The position numbers were made by a program, and so were the translations under genes. Shown piece after piece: positions 1-6,332 of a DNA stretch of 6,811 nt. Every line of letters begins with the position of its first letter. Within the stretch, counting starts at the first letter, position 1. This DNA comes from Actinomycetota bacterium (lineage in GTDB: Bacteria; Actinomycetota; Humimicrobiia; Humimicrobiales; Humimicrobiaceae): assembly GCA_003563375.1 (NCBI GenBank), contig PWSB01000047.1:1-6811 (forward strand). The letters are read 5' to 3'. A model generated the notes under the pieces. The model was given only the letters and a program-made list of their open reading frames with translations, had not been told where the DNA came from and ran no database searches.

Positions 1-438
1 GGTGTCCAAGCTTTAATATTTTACCGTTTTTACAACAAACTTTTTAGGATAAGGCTTGCTCTAATAGCAGAGATTTGCTGCCGTATAAATTATTTTTTTT
101 CCGGTGCTGAAATAGATCCAGCAGCCAATATAGGCCCAGGGTGCAGGATCTGGCATCCCTCAGGAGTGGTTATAGGCAGGGGGGTCAATATAGGGCAGAA
201 TGTAAGTATTTTTTCAAATGTGGTTCTTGGCGGAATAGGACATTCTATTTTTAAACACGGACAAAAAGGATATCCCAAAATCGGTGACAATGTGATACTT
301 TATACCAATGTTACAGTGCTTGGTCCGGTTACCATAGGTGACAACACAGCTATAGGTGCACATTCATTGGTGCTAGATTCCATACCTGCTAACAGTCTTG
401 CAGTAGGGAACCCGGCTAAAGTAAAAAAGACTATGTAA
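1..438 (+). CDS. Serine O-acetyltransferase-like hexapeptide-repeat acyltransferase, 5' end missing
   Basis: The reading frame is open from base 1 to the TAA at 436-438, so the start lies outside the window; 145 residues are visible. The visible part begins with a helical stretch (about residues 1-34), then enters a left-handed beta-helix built of hexapeptide turns such as IGPGCR, IGRGVN, IGQNVS, IGDNVI and IGDNTA. The segment WHPSGVVIG carries the histidine that is catalytic in the CysE family, followed by the VVLGG turn and an ending PANSLAVGNPAKV typical of serine acetyltransferases. Family members transfer acetyl from acetyl-CoA to L-serine for cysteine synthesis, in the cytoplasm. Related proteins in polysaccharide clusters acetylate sugars, and the missing N-terminus prevents a choice between the two. 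It does not appear to be linked to the sugar genes on the other strand. Family is confident, substrate is not. Confidence 0.85.
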   Translation, partial: GVQALIFYRFYNKLFRIRLALIAEICCRINYFFSGAEIDPAANIGPGCRIWHPSGVVIGRGVNIGQNVSIFSNVVLGGIGHSIFKHGQKGYPKIGDNVILYTNVTVLGPVTIGDNTAIGAHSLVLDSIPANSLAVGNPAKVKKTM

Positions 439-513
439 TTTATTTAAAAGATTTCAAAGTTAACATAATATATATTATCGGAAGTTAATTTTTTAAAAAA
501 AGGAATATAGACA

Positions 514-534
514 ATGGTAATCATTTATTTATAA
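514..534 (+). CDS. Possible 6-codon leader ORF
   Basis: An ATG at 514 is preceded by AAGGAA (500-505) at a spacing of 8 bases and reads MVIIYL before TAA at 532-534. The last A of this stop is the first base of the next ATG (TAATG). It is too short to judge by coding bias. It is listed only because a good ribosome binding site and a stop/start overlap coincide. It could act as a leader that delivers ribosomes to the next tiny ORF, or it may be chance in AT-rich spacer DNA. Confidence 0.2.
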   Translation: MVIIYL

Positions 535-614
535 TGGGTAAAGTAAAACCAATTATCTTCATGGTAAGACCTATGGATTATAAATGGCCAGAAAAATTGA
601 AGGAGTTTAAGTGA
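534..614 (+). CDS. Possible 26-residue small protein overlapping the lipoprotein start
   Basis: This ORF starts at the ATG of the TAATG junction and ends with TGA at 612-614, inside the GTG start of the downstream lipoprotein (GTGA overlap). The product MGKVKPIIFMVRPMDYKWPE is followed by KLKEFK; it is basic, not clearly hydrophobic, and I do not recognise it. It has no ribosome binding site of its own, so it would depend on coupling from the 6-codon ORF. The overlap geometry at both ends is what makes it a candidate. It could equally be a remnant of an older gene or chance. Confidence 0.25.
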   Translation: MGKVKPIIFMVRPMDYKWPEKLKEFK

Positions 615-847
615 AAATAATATTAATCTTTTTGATAACCTTGTCTCTCTTATTTCTAACCTCTTGCATTGCTGACCCTGCGGCTCCTGAAACCATGGAG
701 ATCTTCAACCGTTGGGAGGTTACTTCAGGAACGTTTCAAATGATAGGCGGTATTATCATTATCGTTGTAAGTGCCATTATGTTTGGGCTAACCAAATGGT
801 GGGATGGCAAAAAAGGAAAAGAAAAGGGCAAAAAAAGGATTAAATAA
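611..847 (+). CDS. Small lipoprotein with a C-terminal membrane helix, unknown function
   Basis: The 78-residue product has a lipoprotein signal peptide: basic residue K2, a hydrophobic core at about residues 4-15, and the lipobox LTSC with C19 as the predicted lipidated residue. A short extracytoplasmic part (about 20-43) follows, then a second hydrophobic segment (about 44-61, GGIIIIVVSAIMFG) and a strongly basic tail (62-78) rich in Lys and Gly. The expected topology is a loop outside, held by lipid at one end and a membrane helix at the other, with the basic tail inside. The start is GTG: GAAGGAG lies at 599-605, 5 bases before it, the in-frame codon just upstream is TAA, and the next in-frame ATG would remove the signal peptide. 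I do not recognise a family. It is convergent with dut. Confidence 0.75.
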   Translation: MKIILIFLITLSLLFLTSCIADPAAPETMEIFNRWEVTSGTFQMIGGIIIIVVSAIMFGLTKWWDGKKGKEKGKKRIK

Positions 848-881
848 AAGCAATATACCATAAAACGTTGATTTTGCTGTA

Positions 882-1319
882 TTAATTGCGGCCCGTGCTT
901 CCGAAGCCACCAATTCCTCTGCTTGTAAGGTCCAGTTCTTCAACTTCTTGTATTTCGACCTCTTCTATTCTCTGTATTACCATCTGGCATATCTTATCAC
1001 CTTTTTTTATCTCAAAACTATTATCCCTATCCAGGTTTATAAGTATTGCGCATACCTCCCCACGGTATCCTGAATCTATAAGGCCAGGACTGTTTATTAG
1101 CCCAATGCCTCTTTTTATTGCCAAGCCTGACTTTGGCTGAATAAAACCTGCATATCCATCAGGTATTGCTACCTTTATTCCCGTTGGGACCAACATCCTC
1201 TGCAAAGGTTCCAATGTGCAGTCAATTCTGCTGCAAAGGTCAATTCCTGCATCACCCCGATGGGCATATCTGGGCATTTTTAGGCTTTTATCAAGCAGCT
1301 TAATCCTTAATTTGATCAT
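882..1319 (-). CDS. dut: dUTP diphosphatase (dUTPase)
   Basis: dUTPase hydrolyses dUTP to dUMP and pyrophosphate, keeping uracil out of DNA and supplying dUMP for dTMP synthesis (EC 3.6.1.23). The 145-residue length is typical of the homotrimeric family and all five motifs are present in order: motif 1 GDAGIDL (22-28), motif 2 PKSGLA (62-67, Lys where Arg is common), motif 3 GLIDSGYRGE (79-88, with catalytic Asp82), motif 4 GDKICQMVI (107-115) and the glycine-rich motif 5 RGIGGFGSTG (134-143), which closes over the nucleotide. The start codon overlaps the xylB stop by 4 bases (ATGA), and only a weak GGA lies upstream, so translation is probably coupled to xylB. The chain looks complete and active. 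Confidence 0.97.
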   Translation of the reverse strand: MIKLRIKLLDKSLKMPRYAHRGDAGIDLCSRIDCTLEPLQRMLVPTGIKVAIPDGYAGFIQPKSGLAIKRGIGLINSPGLIDSGYRGEVCAILINLDRDNSFEIKKGDKICQMVIQRIEEVEIQEVEELDLTSRGIGGFGSTGRN

Positions 1320-2839
1320 ATCTTATCCAACTTCTTATATTCCTCTTTTAATGACTCGTAAAGGGATTTATAGATTTCATAGATGTTGTTGTATTTTTCA
1401 ACATTATCAGGTAATGGTATATTTTCACTCAACTCTTTTATAGTGCTGTTGCATGCTTCTTCTACATCCTCGAACATTCCTGCACCTACCGCTGCAATAA
1501 GTGCAGCCCCGTAGGCTGGTCCTTCTTCAATATTTAAAGTCACGATCTTTACGTTCAATATATCAGCTAATATCTGACGCCAGATCTTGCTCTTGGCACC
1601 CCCTCCGAACATCACTACTTTGTCAGGCTTTATATTTTGTTGTTCTATTATATCCAGACAATCTTTCTGGCTAAAAGATACCCCCTCCATTATAGCCCTC
1701 ACAAAATGATCCTGTCTGTGCCTGTAAGATATTCCAAAAAATACTCCCCTGGAAAAAGGATCCCCGTGAGGAGTCCTTTCACCTGAGAGATACGGCAAAA
1801 ATATTAAGGACTCAGAACCAGGGTCTATTCCTTCTGCCTGTTTGTTCAGGATTTCATAACCATGCTTGTCAGGATATTTCTTTTCTAATTCCTGGTTTGG
1901 CCCAAAACCTTCATAATACCATTTTAGAGAACCGGCAGCTGAAAGGGTCACTCCCGTAAAATGCCATTTTCCTGGCAGAGCATGACAGAAGGAGTGTACC
2001 CTTCCTTCAGGATCATATGTAGGCTTATCGCTTGTAGCGAAGACTACCCCGCTGGTTCCAATAGAATCCGAAACCAGGCCCTCCCTTATAATACCTGACC
2101 CTATAGCCCCTGCGGCATTATCGCTTGCTCCCCCTACAATAGGGGTCCCTTCTGCCAAGCCTGTCAGATGAGCTGTCTCTTTATTTATCTTTGATGTGAT
2201 TTCTTGAGATTCATGTACCGGCGGCAAAAATCCCCTGTCTATATCAAGTCCCTCGAGTATCTCATCGGACCAATCTCTTTTAGCAATATCCATCAAAATT
2301 GTTCCTGCAGCATCGGATACCTCAGTTGCAAAGGTTCCTGACAGCTTGTACCTTACATAGTCTTTAGGCAACAAAATATGGGCAATTTTTTTATAATTCT
2401 GAAATTCGTTATCCCTTAGCCACAATATTTTTGGGGCAGTAAACCCAGGAAGTGCTTTATTAAAGGATAACCTTATAAAATTTTTATAACCGAATATATC
2501 GTATATCTTTTTACATTGCTCTTCTGTCCTCTGGTCACACCATAAAATAGCGGGCCTTATTACTTCCCCGTCCCCGTCCAAAAAAACGCTTCCATGCATT
2601 TGACCGCTAAGACCTACAGCTTTTATGCCTTTCGGGTCTATATTGGATTTTTTTATCACTTCTTTTATTGTATCCACGGCAGCACCATACCAGTCACCGG
2701 GTTTTTGTTGGGCCCACCCTGCCCGGGGCACTTCTAGGGGATAATCCTTTGTAGATGATGCTGCTACATCGCCGTTTTCGTTTATTAGGATAGTCTTTGT
2801 AGATGTTGTCCCGATATCTATGCCGATTGTATAATTCAT
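1316..2839 (-). CDS. xylB: Xylulokinase (FGGY family)
   Basis: Xylulokinase phosphorylates D-xylulose with ATP to D-xylulose 5-phosphate, which enters the pentose phosphate pathway (EC 2.7.1.17). The 507 residues match the family length. Residues 5-15 (IGIDIGTTSTK) form the phosphate-1 loop, and LSGQMHG (78-83 region) is the motif typical of XylB. WCDQR (100-104), PGFTAPKILWL (131-141) and VSDAAGT (174-180) are also characteristic. GGASDNAAGAIG (236-247) contains the expected catalytic Asp240. MEGVSF (384-389), FGGGAKSKIW (411-420) and GPAYGAALIA (440-449) form the C-terminal FGGY/ATP-binding part. AGGAGG ends 5 bases before the ATG. It is the first gene after a 280-base spacer and is followed by dut with an ATGA overlap. 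Other FGGY kinases (for ribulose, erythritol and so on) can look similar, so the substrate is probable rather than proven. Confidence 0.93.
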   Translation of the reverse strand: MNYTIGIDIGTTSTKTILINENGDVAASSTKDYPLEVPRAGWAQQKPGDWYGAAVDTIKEVIKKSNIDPKGIKAVGLSGQMHGSVFLDGDGEVIRPAILWCDQRTEEQCKKIYDIFGYKNFIRLSFNKALPGFTAPKILWLRDNEFQNYKKIAHILLPKDYVRYKLSGTFATEVSDAAGTILMDIAKRDWSDEILEGLDIDRGFLPPVHESQEITSKINKETAHLTGLAEGTPIVGGASDNAAGAIGSGIIREGLVSDSIGTSGVVFATSDKPTYDPEGRVHSFCHALPGKWHFTGVTLSAAGSLKWYYEGFGPNQELEKKYPDKHGYEILNKQAEGIDPGSESLIFLPYLSGERTPHGDPFSRGVFFGISYRHRQDHFVRAIMEGVSFSQKDCLDIIEQQNIKPDKVVMFGGGAKSKIWRQILADILNVKIVTLNIEEGPAYGAALIAAVGAGMFEDVEEACNSTIKELSENIPLPDNVEKYNNIYEIYKSLYESLKEEYKKLDKI

Positions 2840-2865
2840 GCTCTCCTCCTAACTGAAAATAGGAT

Positions 2866-2937
2866 AGTATAATGTTTAAAGTTTACAAAGGGCTTCATTA
2901 TTCAATATATGGTTTAAGGTTTAATATACTTTAAACC
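2866..2937 (-). promoter_or_regulatory. Candidate promoter/operator region of xylB
   Basis: On the minus strand TATACT (2866-2871) is a 5/6 match to a -10 box and lies about 27 bases before the xylB ATG, but I find no good -35 box at 16-18 bases. Directly beside it, TGTTTAAAGTTTACA (2873-2887) is an imperfect inverted repeat with TGT/ACA ends, like LacI-type operators. Further up, GGTTTAA occurs twice in tandem (2911-2924) and is mirrored by TTAAACC (2931-2937) with a 6-base spacer. A regulator-controlled promoter is a reasonable inference; no binding protein is identified in the window. Confidence 0.35.
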
Positions 2938-2986
2938 AAAACTTTAAGTAACAATTTAAGCCCATACAGCTATAAATATTTTGGCC

Positions 2987-3028
2987 CTGCTATAGTCTGC
3001 TATTAAATTTTTTTATAAGAAACTGCTA
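2987..3028. repeat. Three short CTGCTA repeats
   Basis: CTGCTA occurs at 2987-2992, 2997-3002 and 3023-3028. The first two are exactly 10 bases apart start to start, which would put them on the same face of the helix. They lie in the spacer between the dehydrogenase and xylB, upstream of the other repeats. The unit is only 6 bases, so chance is quite possible. Confidence 0.25.
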
Positions 3029-3051
3029 AAAAAATACAGGTTTTATTTATT

Positions 3052-3081
3052 AATAATCCATATCAAAAGATATGGATTATT
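3052..3081 (-). terminator. Perfect 13-bp hairpin after the dehydrogenase gene, candidate terminator
   Basis: AATAATCCATATC (3052-3064) and GATATGGATTATT (3069-3081) are exact reverse complements around an AAAA loop. The hairpin lies about 40 bases beyond the stop of the dehydrogenase gene, where the right-hand transcript would be expected to end. On the minus strand it is followed by AATAAATAAAACC rather than a clean T tract, and the stem is AT-rich, so termination may be weak. It could instead be a transcript-stabilising 3' hairpin or a symmetrical protein-binding site. Confidence 0.5.
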
Positions 3082-3119
3082 TTCCCCTTCGAGCACATAT
3101 ATAATATTTCAAAAATCTT

Positions 3120-4205
3120 CTAACTGACTTTTATCTGTACCTTCATCGGCTGGCCTACCCTATTCTGCAGATTGGTTATTGCTTTCTCTGTCTCCTCTAA
3201 TGAATAGGTATGCGACACCAGTGCTTCAACATTAACCAAGCCTTCTCTTAATGCCCTTATTGCTCTTGGCCAGACCATTGGAGCCAGCCATGAAGACCTT
3301 ATTTGCTTGTCCATAGTGTGAAAGCTCAAGGCAGGCACATGGATGACATCATCCTCATTTGGAAGCCCGAAATGCAATAAGATTGAACAGTTCCCTGTTA
3401 TCTCTATGGCCTGTTCAAAAGCCTGGTTTGAGCTGGTAGGGACTAGGGCACGGTCTGCCAATCTTCCTGATGTCTCTTCTGCTATTGCTTCTTTTAGATC
3501 CTTTACATAGTATTTTGATTTTTCATCGGTTACATTGTACAGAAGATCTGCACCAAATTTTTTGCCCATCTCGAGCCTGTAGTCATCGCCAGTTGCACCG
3601 ATAAAAGCGATCTTGCCTGCACCTATGGACCTGACCAGCTGCAGCATCATCTGTCCCATAGGGCCGGGGCCGAACAGGGCTACAAATTGGCCAGGTTCCA
3701 CCTCTGCCCTATTGACACCCTGAACTACACATGCCAGAGGTTCTGTAAAGGCTCCAGCCGAATAGCTTACATCATCAGGGAGCTTGAACAAACCCGTATA
3801 ATCAGAGACACAATATTCAGCAAAGCCCCCGTTTGAAGTCACGCCAGGCACATTCATGTTTTCGCATACATGAGTCTTCCCTTCTGCGCAGGCATAACAT
3901 GCGTTACAGAATTGGACAGGGTTTACAACCACCCGGTCACCAGCCTTAAAAAGTCCTAGAGACTCAGGGACAGGCCCTACCTCTACGACTTCTCCTGTAA
4001 ATTCATGTCCCAGGACGATGGGTCCCTTGCCCGAGGGTGTGCCCACAGGGCTTAGACCATAGTAATAAGAGATATCTGAACCACATATCCCAACGCTCTT
4101 TACTTTTACGAGAACATCCTTCTCCCCTACTTCAGGAATGGGTATTTCTTCAAGTTTCATTTTTTCTGCTTCGTAAAAAACCTGGGCTTTCATTGTTTTA
4201 GCCAC
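3120..4205 (-). CDS. Zinc-dependent medium-chain alcohol/polyol dehydrogenase
   Basis: The 361-residue protein is a complete zinc-type medium-chain dehydrogenase (sorbitol/threonine dehydrogenase-like), which would oxidise a secondary hydroxyl of a polyol or sugar with NAD(P). Catalytic zinc ligands are Cys41 (GICGSD), His67/Glu68 (GHEFTG) and probably Glu155 (TEPLAC). The structural zinc site is intact with Cys100, Cys103, Cys106 and Cys114. The Rossmann fold carries GPGPMG (179-184). The segment at the end of the next strand (FIGATGDD, 201-208) lacks the clear single acidic residue typical of NAD-specific enzymes, so the cofactor is open. The start is GTG at 4203-4205 with AGGAGG 7 bases upstream; the ATG four codons later is too far from that site. 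It follows the epimerase gene by 15 bases. With xylB nearby, oxidation of xylitol or D-arabitol to D-xylulose is plausible but unproven. Confidence 0.88.
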   Translation of the reverse strand: MAKTMKAQVFYEAEKMKLEEIPIPEVGEKDVLVKVKSVGICGSDISYYYGLSPVGTPSGKGPIVLGHEFTGEVVEVGPVPESLGLFKAGDRVVVNPVQFCNACYACAEGKTHVCENMNVPGVTSNGGFAEYCVSDYTGLFKLPDDVSYSAGAFTEPLACVVQGVNRAEVEPGQFVALFGPGPMGQMMLQLVRSIGAGKIAFIGATGDDYRLEMGKKFGADLLYNVTDEKSKYYVKDLKEAIAEETSGRLADRALVPTSSNQAFEQAIEITGNCSILLHFGLPNEDDVIHVPALSFHTMDKQIRSSWLAPMVWPRAIRALREGLVNVEALVSHTYSLEETEKAITNLQNRVGQPMKVQIKVS

Positions 4206-4220
4206 TTTTTATCCTCCTGT

Positions 4221-5099
4221 CTAGCCATATTTTTTAATTAGTTTATCAAGGAATTTTTTATTGTCTTTGGTTACATCCAAGGCATTGGGCCAGAAGCATA
4301 GATCGATGGGCCACCATTCATCATCATAGCCTGCATCCAATATAGCTGGCATGATCTCATCAAAATTAAGCAGCCCGGTTCCCAATGGAGCATGTGTCGA
4401 TGTATCGTCATCATGCAATGTACCATCGGAATCGATCAGGTGTATGTGGCCGATCTTTCCGGTAAGCATGTGTGCGAATTGGACAACCCCTCCGGGAAGG
4501 ATTTCTTTTTCACCCATCTGCCTTGCACCGACCACACCCGACATATAAGCATGGCAGGAATCAAAAAGAACTGAAAAATTAGGGTGATCAACCAGATATG
4601 TCATCCTGACCACCTCACTGGGTTTGTTGAAAAGAAATCCAGGTTCAAATTCCCAGATGAACTTCACCCCGTCATCTTCACAGATCTTGGCAGATTCATT
4701 CCAGACCTTGGCAACTTTTTTAAAACAGGTCTCATAGTCCATCCCCCCTGGTATTTCCGTAGGCGGATCTATGGAATCTGTCCTCAATTTTGGTATATTG
4801 AGGGCCTTGCATACCTCCAGATTAGACTTAACTGCTTCTATATAATCCTTATCAGCGGTTGCAGGTGACGGATAAGGAGCTGCAAGCCCTGAGACCTCCA
4901 AACCGTTCTGGTCCAAAAGCTTTTTTACTTCAGATATTCTTTCCTTATTAGGCTCCATATGAGGCGGAAAACATGCCATCTCTATCCCATCAAAGTCTAG
5001 TTCTTTTAGCTTTTTGACCACTTCCTCCAAGGGTATGGGGTCCTCTTCATATCCTCCCCAGATGTAAGCCCATCCGCCGATTGATGTTTTTTTTGCCAT
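4221..5099 (-). CDS. Sugar (phosphate) isomerase/epimerase, xylose-isomerase-like TIM barrel
   Basis: The 292-residue protein belongs to the AP-endonuclease-2/xylose-isomerase-like TIM barrels, which use a divalent metal to isomerise or epimerise ketoses, keto-acids or inositol derivatives. The N-terminal strand SIGGWAY (6-12) and FDGIEMACFPPH (36-47) fit the first barrel strands. Probable metal or catalytic residues are Glu150/Glu152 (WEFEPG), Asp180 and His183 (LFDSCHAY), His218/His220 (GHIHLIDSDG) and Asp266 (WWPID), where many relatives have Glu. No signal peptide is seen, so it is cytoplasmic. GGAGG lies just before the ATG, 17 bases after the cupin stop, and 15 bases separate it from the dehydrogenase. 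Tagatose-3-epimerase-like and IolO/IolE-like roles are both possible; I cannot assign the substrate. Confidence 0.85.
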   Translation of the reverse strand: MAKKTSIGGWAYIWGGYEEDPIPLEEVVKKLKELDFDGIEMACFPPHMEPNKERISEVKKLLDQNGLEVSGLAAPYPSPATADKDYIEAVKSNLEVCKALNIPKLRTDSIDPPTEIPGGMDYETCFKKVAKVWNESAKICEDDGVKFIWEFEPGFLFNKPSEVVRMTYLVDHPNFSVLFDSCHAYMSGVVGARQMGEKEILPGGVVQFAHMLTGKIGHIHLIDSDGTLHDDDTSTHAPLGTGLLNFDEIMPAILDAGYDDEWWPIDLCFWPNALDVTKDNKKFLDKLIKKYG

Positions 5100-5116
5100 T
5101 GTTCCTCCAATATAGT

Positions 5117-6307
5117 CTATTTATATTTCTTTATTACTGGTGTATCTTTATTTATGTCCGGGCCGAAGAACTTAAATATCACTAGTTCATCCTGTCCGGT
5201 GTTTTTTACCTTCAAAGGCTTTGTGGCCCTTCCATCCACTACCAGCAGTTCATCAAAACCAAAATTTCCTGCTTCTACTTCAGCTTCTCCGTATATGCCT
5301 TTGCCTTTCCATACCAGGATATTGTAGACTCCTTTATCAATAGTATCATATTCTGAACCTGGTTTTAAAACCAATTTTTTCCCGCTGAATTTAGTAGTTC
5401 CATAGTAGATCCAGTATTCCTCTCCCCCATCCTGCTGGCTCCCTTCTACCAATCTGGGCTCCAAATGGAAATTCTCATAAAAATAAGGGTCTCCAGAATC
5501 TTTCCAGTTGACCTGGTCAAGTATTATTTTTTCTCCATATTTTTCCCTATCCTCTTTCCTCACGTCTTTATATAAAAGGTCTTTAGGTATTATCTTTCCG
5601 GCTACAAGTGCCTGCAGCATTGAAAAGACATCTGAGTCTTCCTGCAACTCAATAGTCACAGCTGTCCCAGGAGCATGTAATATGCCGCTTGGGAGAATAA
5701 AACCCTCACCGGCGATATTCTGGTATGCCCTGGAATGCTTTAGGATAAGGTCGCTATCCCAGTCTTCAAGATATGGGAGGAGGATATCATATTTTTTTTG
5801 TTCATATATATATGGATGTACACCAAAAAAAGTCTCCGGATGGGGACCCATGTCCAATTCTTCAGGAAAATAATATGCCTCATCCTTTGAATTTCTGCCT
5901 ACTAAAGATGCATCCTTTTGCATTTGATGTATGTGATAAGGTATCCTTGCAGCAAAATCATATATCTTGGCAAGCCTGCCTAGGCCTTTATGGGCCTTTG
6001 CATATTTTGCACCCATTACAAGGTCGGCGGCATCTTCCACAGCTTGTTTTAGGGTAATATCTGAACCTTCAATATCAAGGTAGCTTAACCCTTCATCCTC
6101 CGGCCCAATGGCATTATCTGCTTTGGTTGTTGATCCGATCCACCTTTCGGTAATCCAGCCTCTCTCTCCTACTTCGTAATCTTCTTCAGGCAATCCAAGC
6201 CTTTTGCCTGGAGGTAAAAAATCCCTGGCCACCCATGCAGGTTTAAGCCTTAAAAGACCATTTCCGCCTTCTATTGCTTTCTCTACAGCTTTTTTGACAT
6301 TATCCAT
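5117..6307 (-). CDS. Two-domain cupin, mannose-6-phosphate-isomerase-like, substrate unknown
   Basis: The 396-residue protein has a cupin core similar to type I phosphomannose isomerases. PYHIHQMQ (123-130) gives His125 and His127, DEAYYFP (142-148) gives Glu143, and LPSGILHAPGTA (205-216) gives His211. Together these form the expected His-His-Glu-His metal site. About 110 residues precede the core. They are rich in charged residues and include an acidic helix (84-106), and I do not recognise them. Residues about 275-396 form a second beta-rich part, probably a second cupin half, without an obvious metal site. It is expected to be a cytoplasmic aldose-ketose isomerase. AAAGGAAGG precedes the ATG. 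It follows the broken ABC ATPase gene by 25 bases and precedes the epimerase by 17, so it is probably the first intact gene of the cluster. Phosphorylated or free sugar as substrate cannot be decided. Confidence 0.75.
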   Translation of the reverse strand: MDNVKKAVEKAIEGGNGLLRLKPAWVARDFLPPGKRLGLPEEDYEVGERGWITERWIGSTTKADNAIGPEDEGLSYLDIEGSDITLKQAVEDAADLVMGAKYAKAHKGLGRLAKIYDFAARIPYHIHQMQKDASLVGRNSKDEAYYFPEELDMGPHPETFFGVHPYIYEQKKYDILLPYLEDWDSDLILKHSRAYQNIAGEGFILPSGILHAPGTAVTIELQEDSDVFSMLQALVAGKIIPKDLLYKDVRKEDREKYGEKIILDQVNWKDSGDPYFYENFHLEPRLVEGSQQDGGEEYWIYYGTTKFSGKKLVLKPGSEYDTIDKGVYNILVWKGKGIYGEAEVEAGNFGFDELLVVDGRATKPLKVKNTGQDELVIFKFFGPDINKDTPVIKKYK

Positions 6308-6332
6308 TGCCTTCCTTTCTTTTTATTGTTTC

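Noticed and set aside
465..478. 14-base palindrome ATAATATATATTAT after the acetyltransferase gene
   Set aside because: It is pure A/T in an AT-rich spacer, with no loop and no T tract; not enough for a terminator or operator.
850..889. Imperfect inverted repeat GCAATATAC / GTATTAATTGC between the convergent lipoprotein and dut genes
   Set aside because: A two-base bulge, a 20-base loop, low GC and overlap with the dut stop make it a poor terminator; no T tract follows on either strand.
886..1140. Plus-strand ORF of 84 residues opposite dut
   Set aside because: It lies wholly antisense to a dUTPase with all five motifs, and its Ser/Pro/Ile-rich product matches nothing; it is a shadow frame.
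2840..3119. Riboswitch, tRNA or small RNA in the spacer before xylB
   Set aside because: No recognisable conserved riboswitch core or cloverleaf was found; the only strong structure is the 13-bp hairpin.
3120..4205. Naming the dehydrogenase L-threonine or sorbitol dehydrogenase
   Set aside because: Zinc sites and fold are shared across the whole medium-chain family; nothing seen separates these substrates, and context only suggests a polyol or sugar.
5508..5873. Plus-strand ORF of 121 residues opposite the cupin gene
   Set aside because: The minus-strand cupin frame has clear family motifs and a ribosome binding site; the plus-strand frame has neither.
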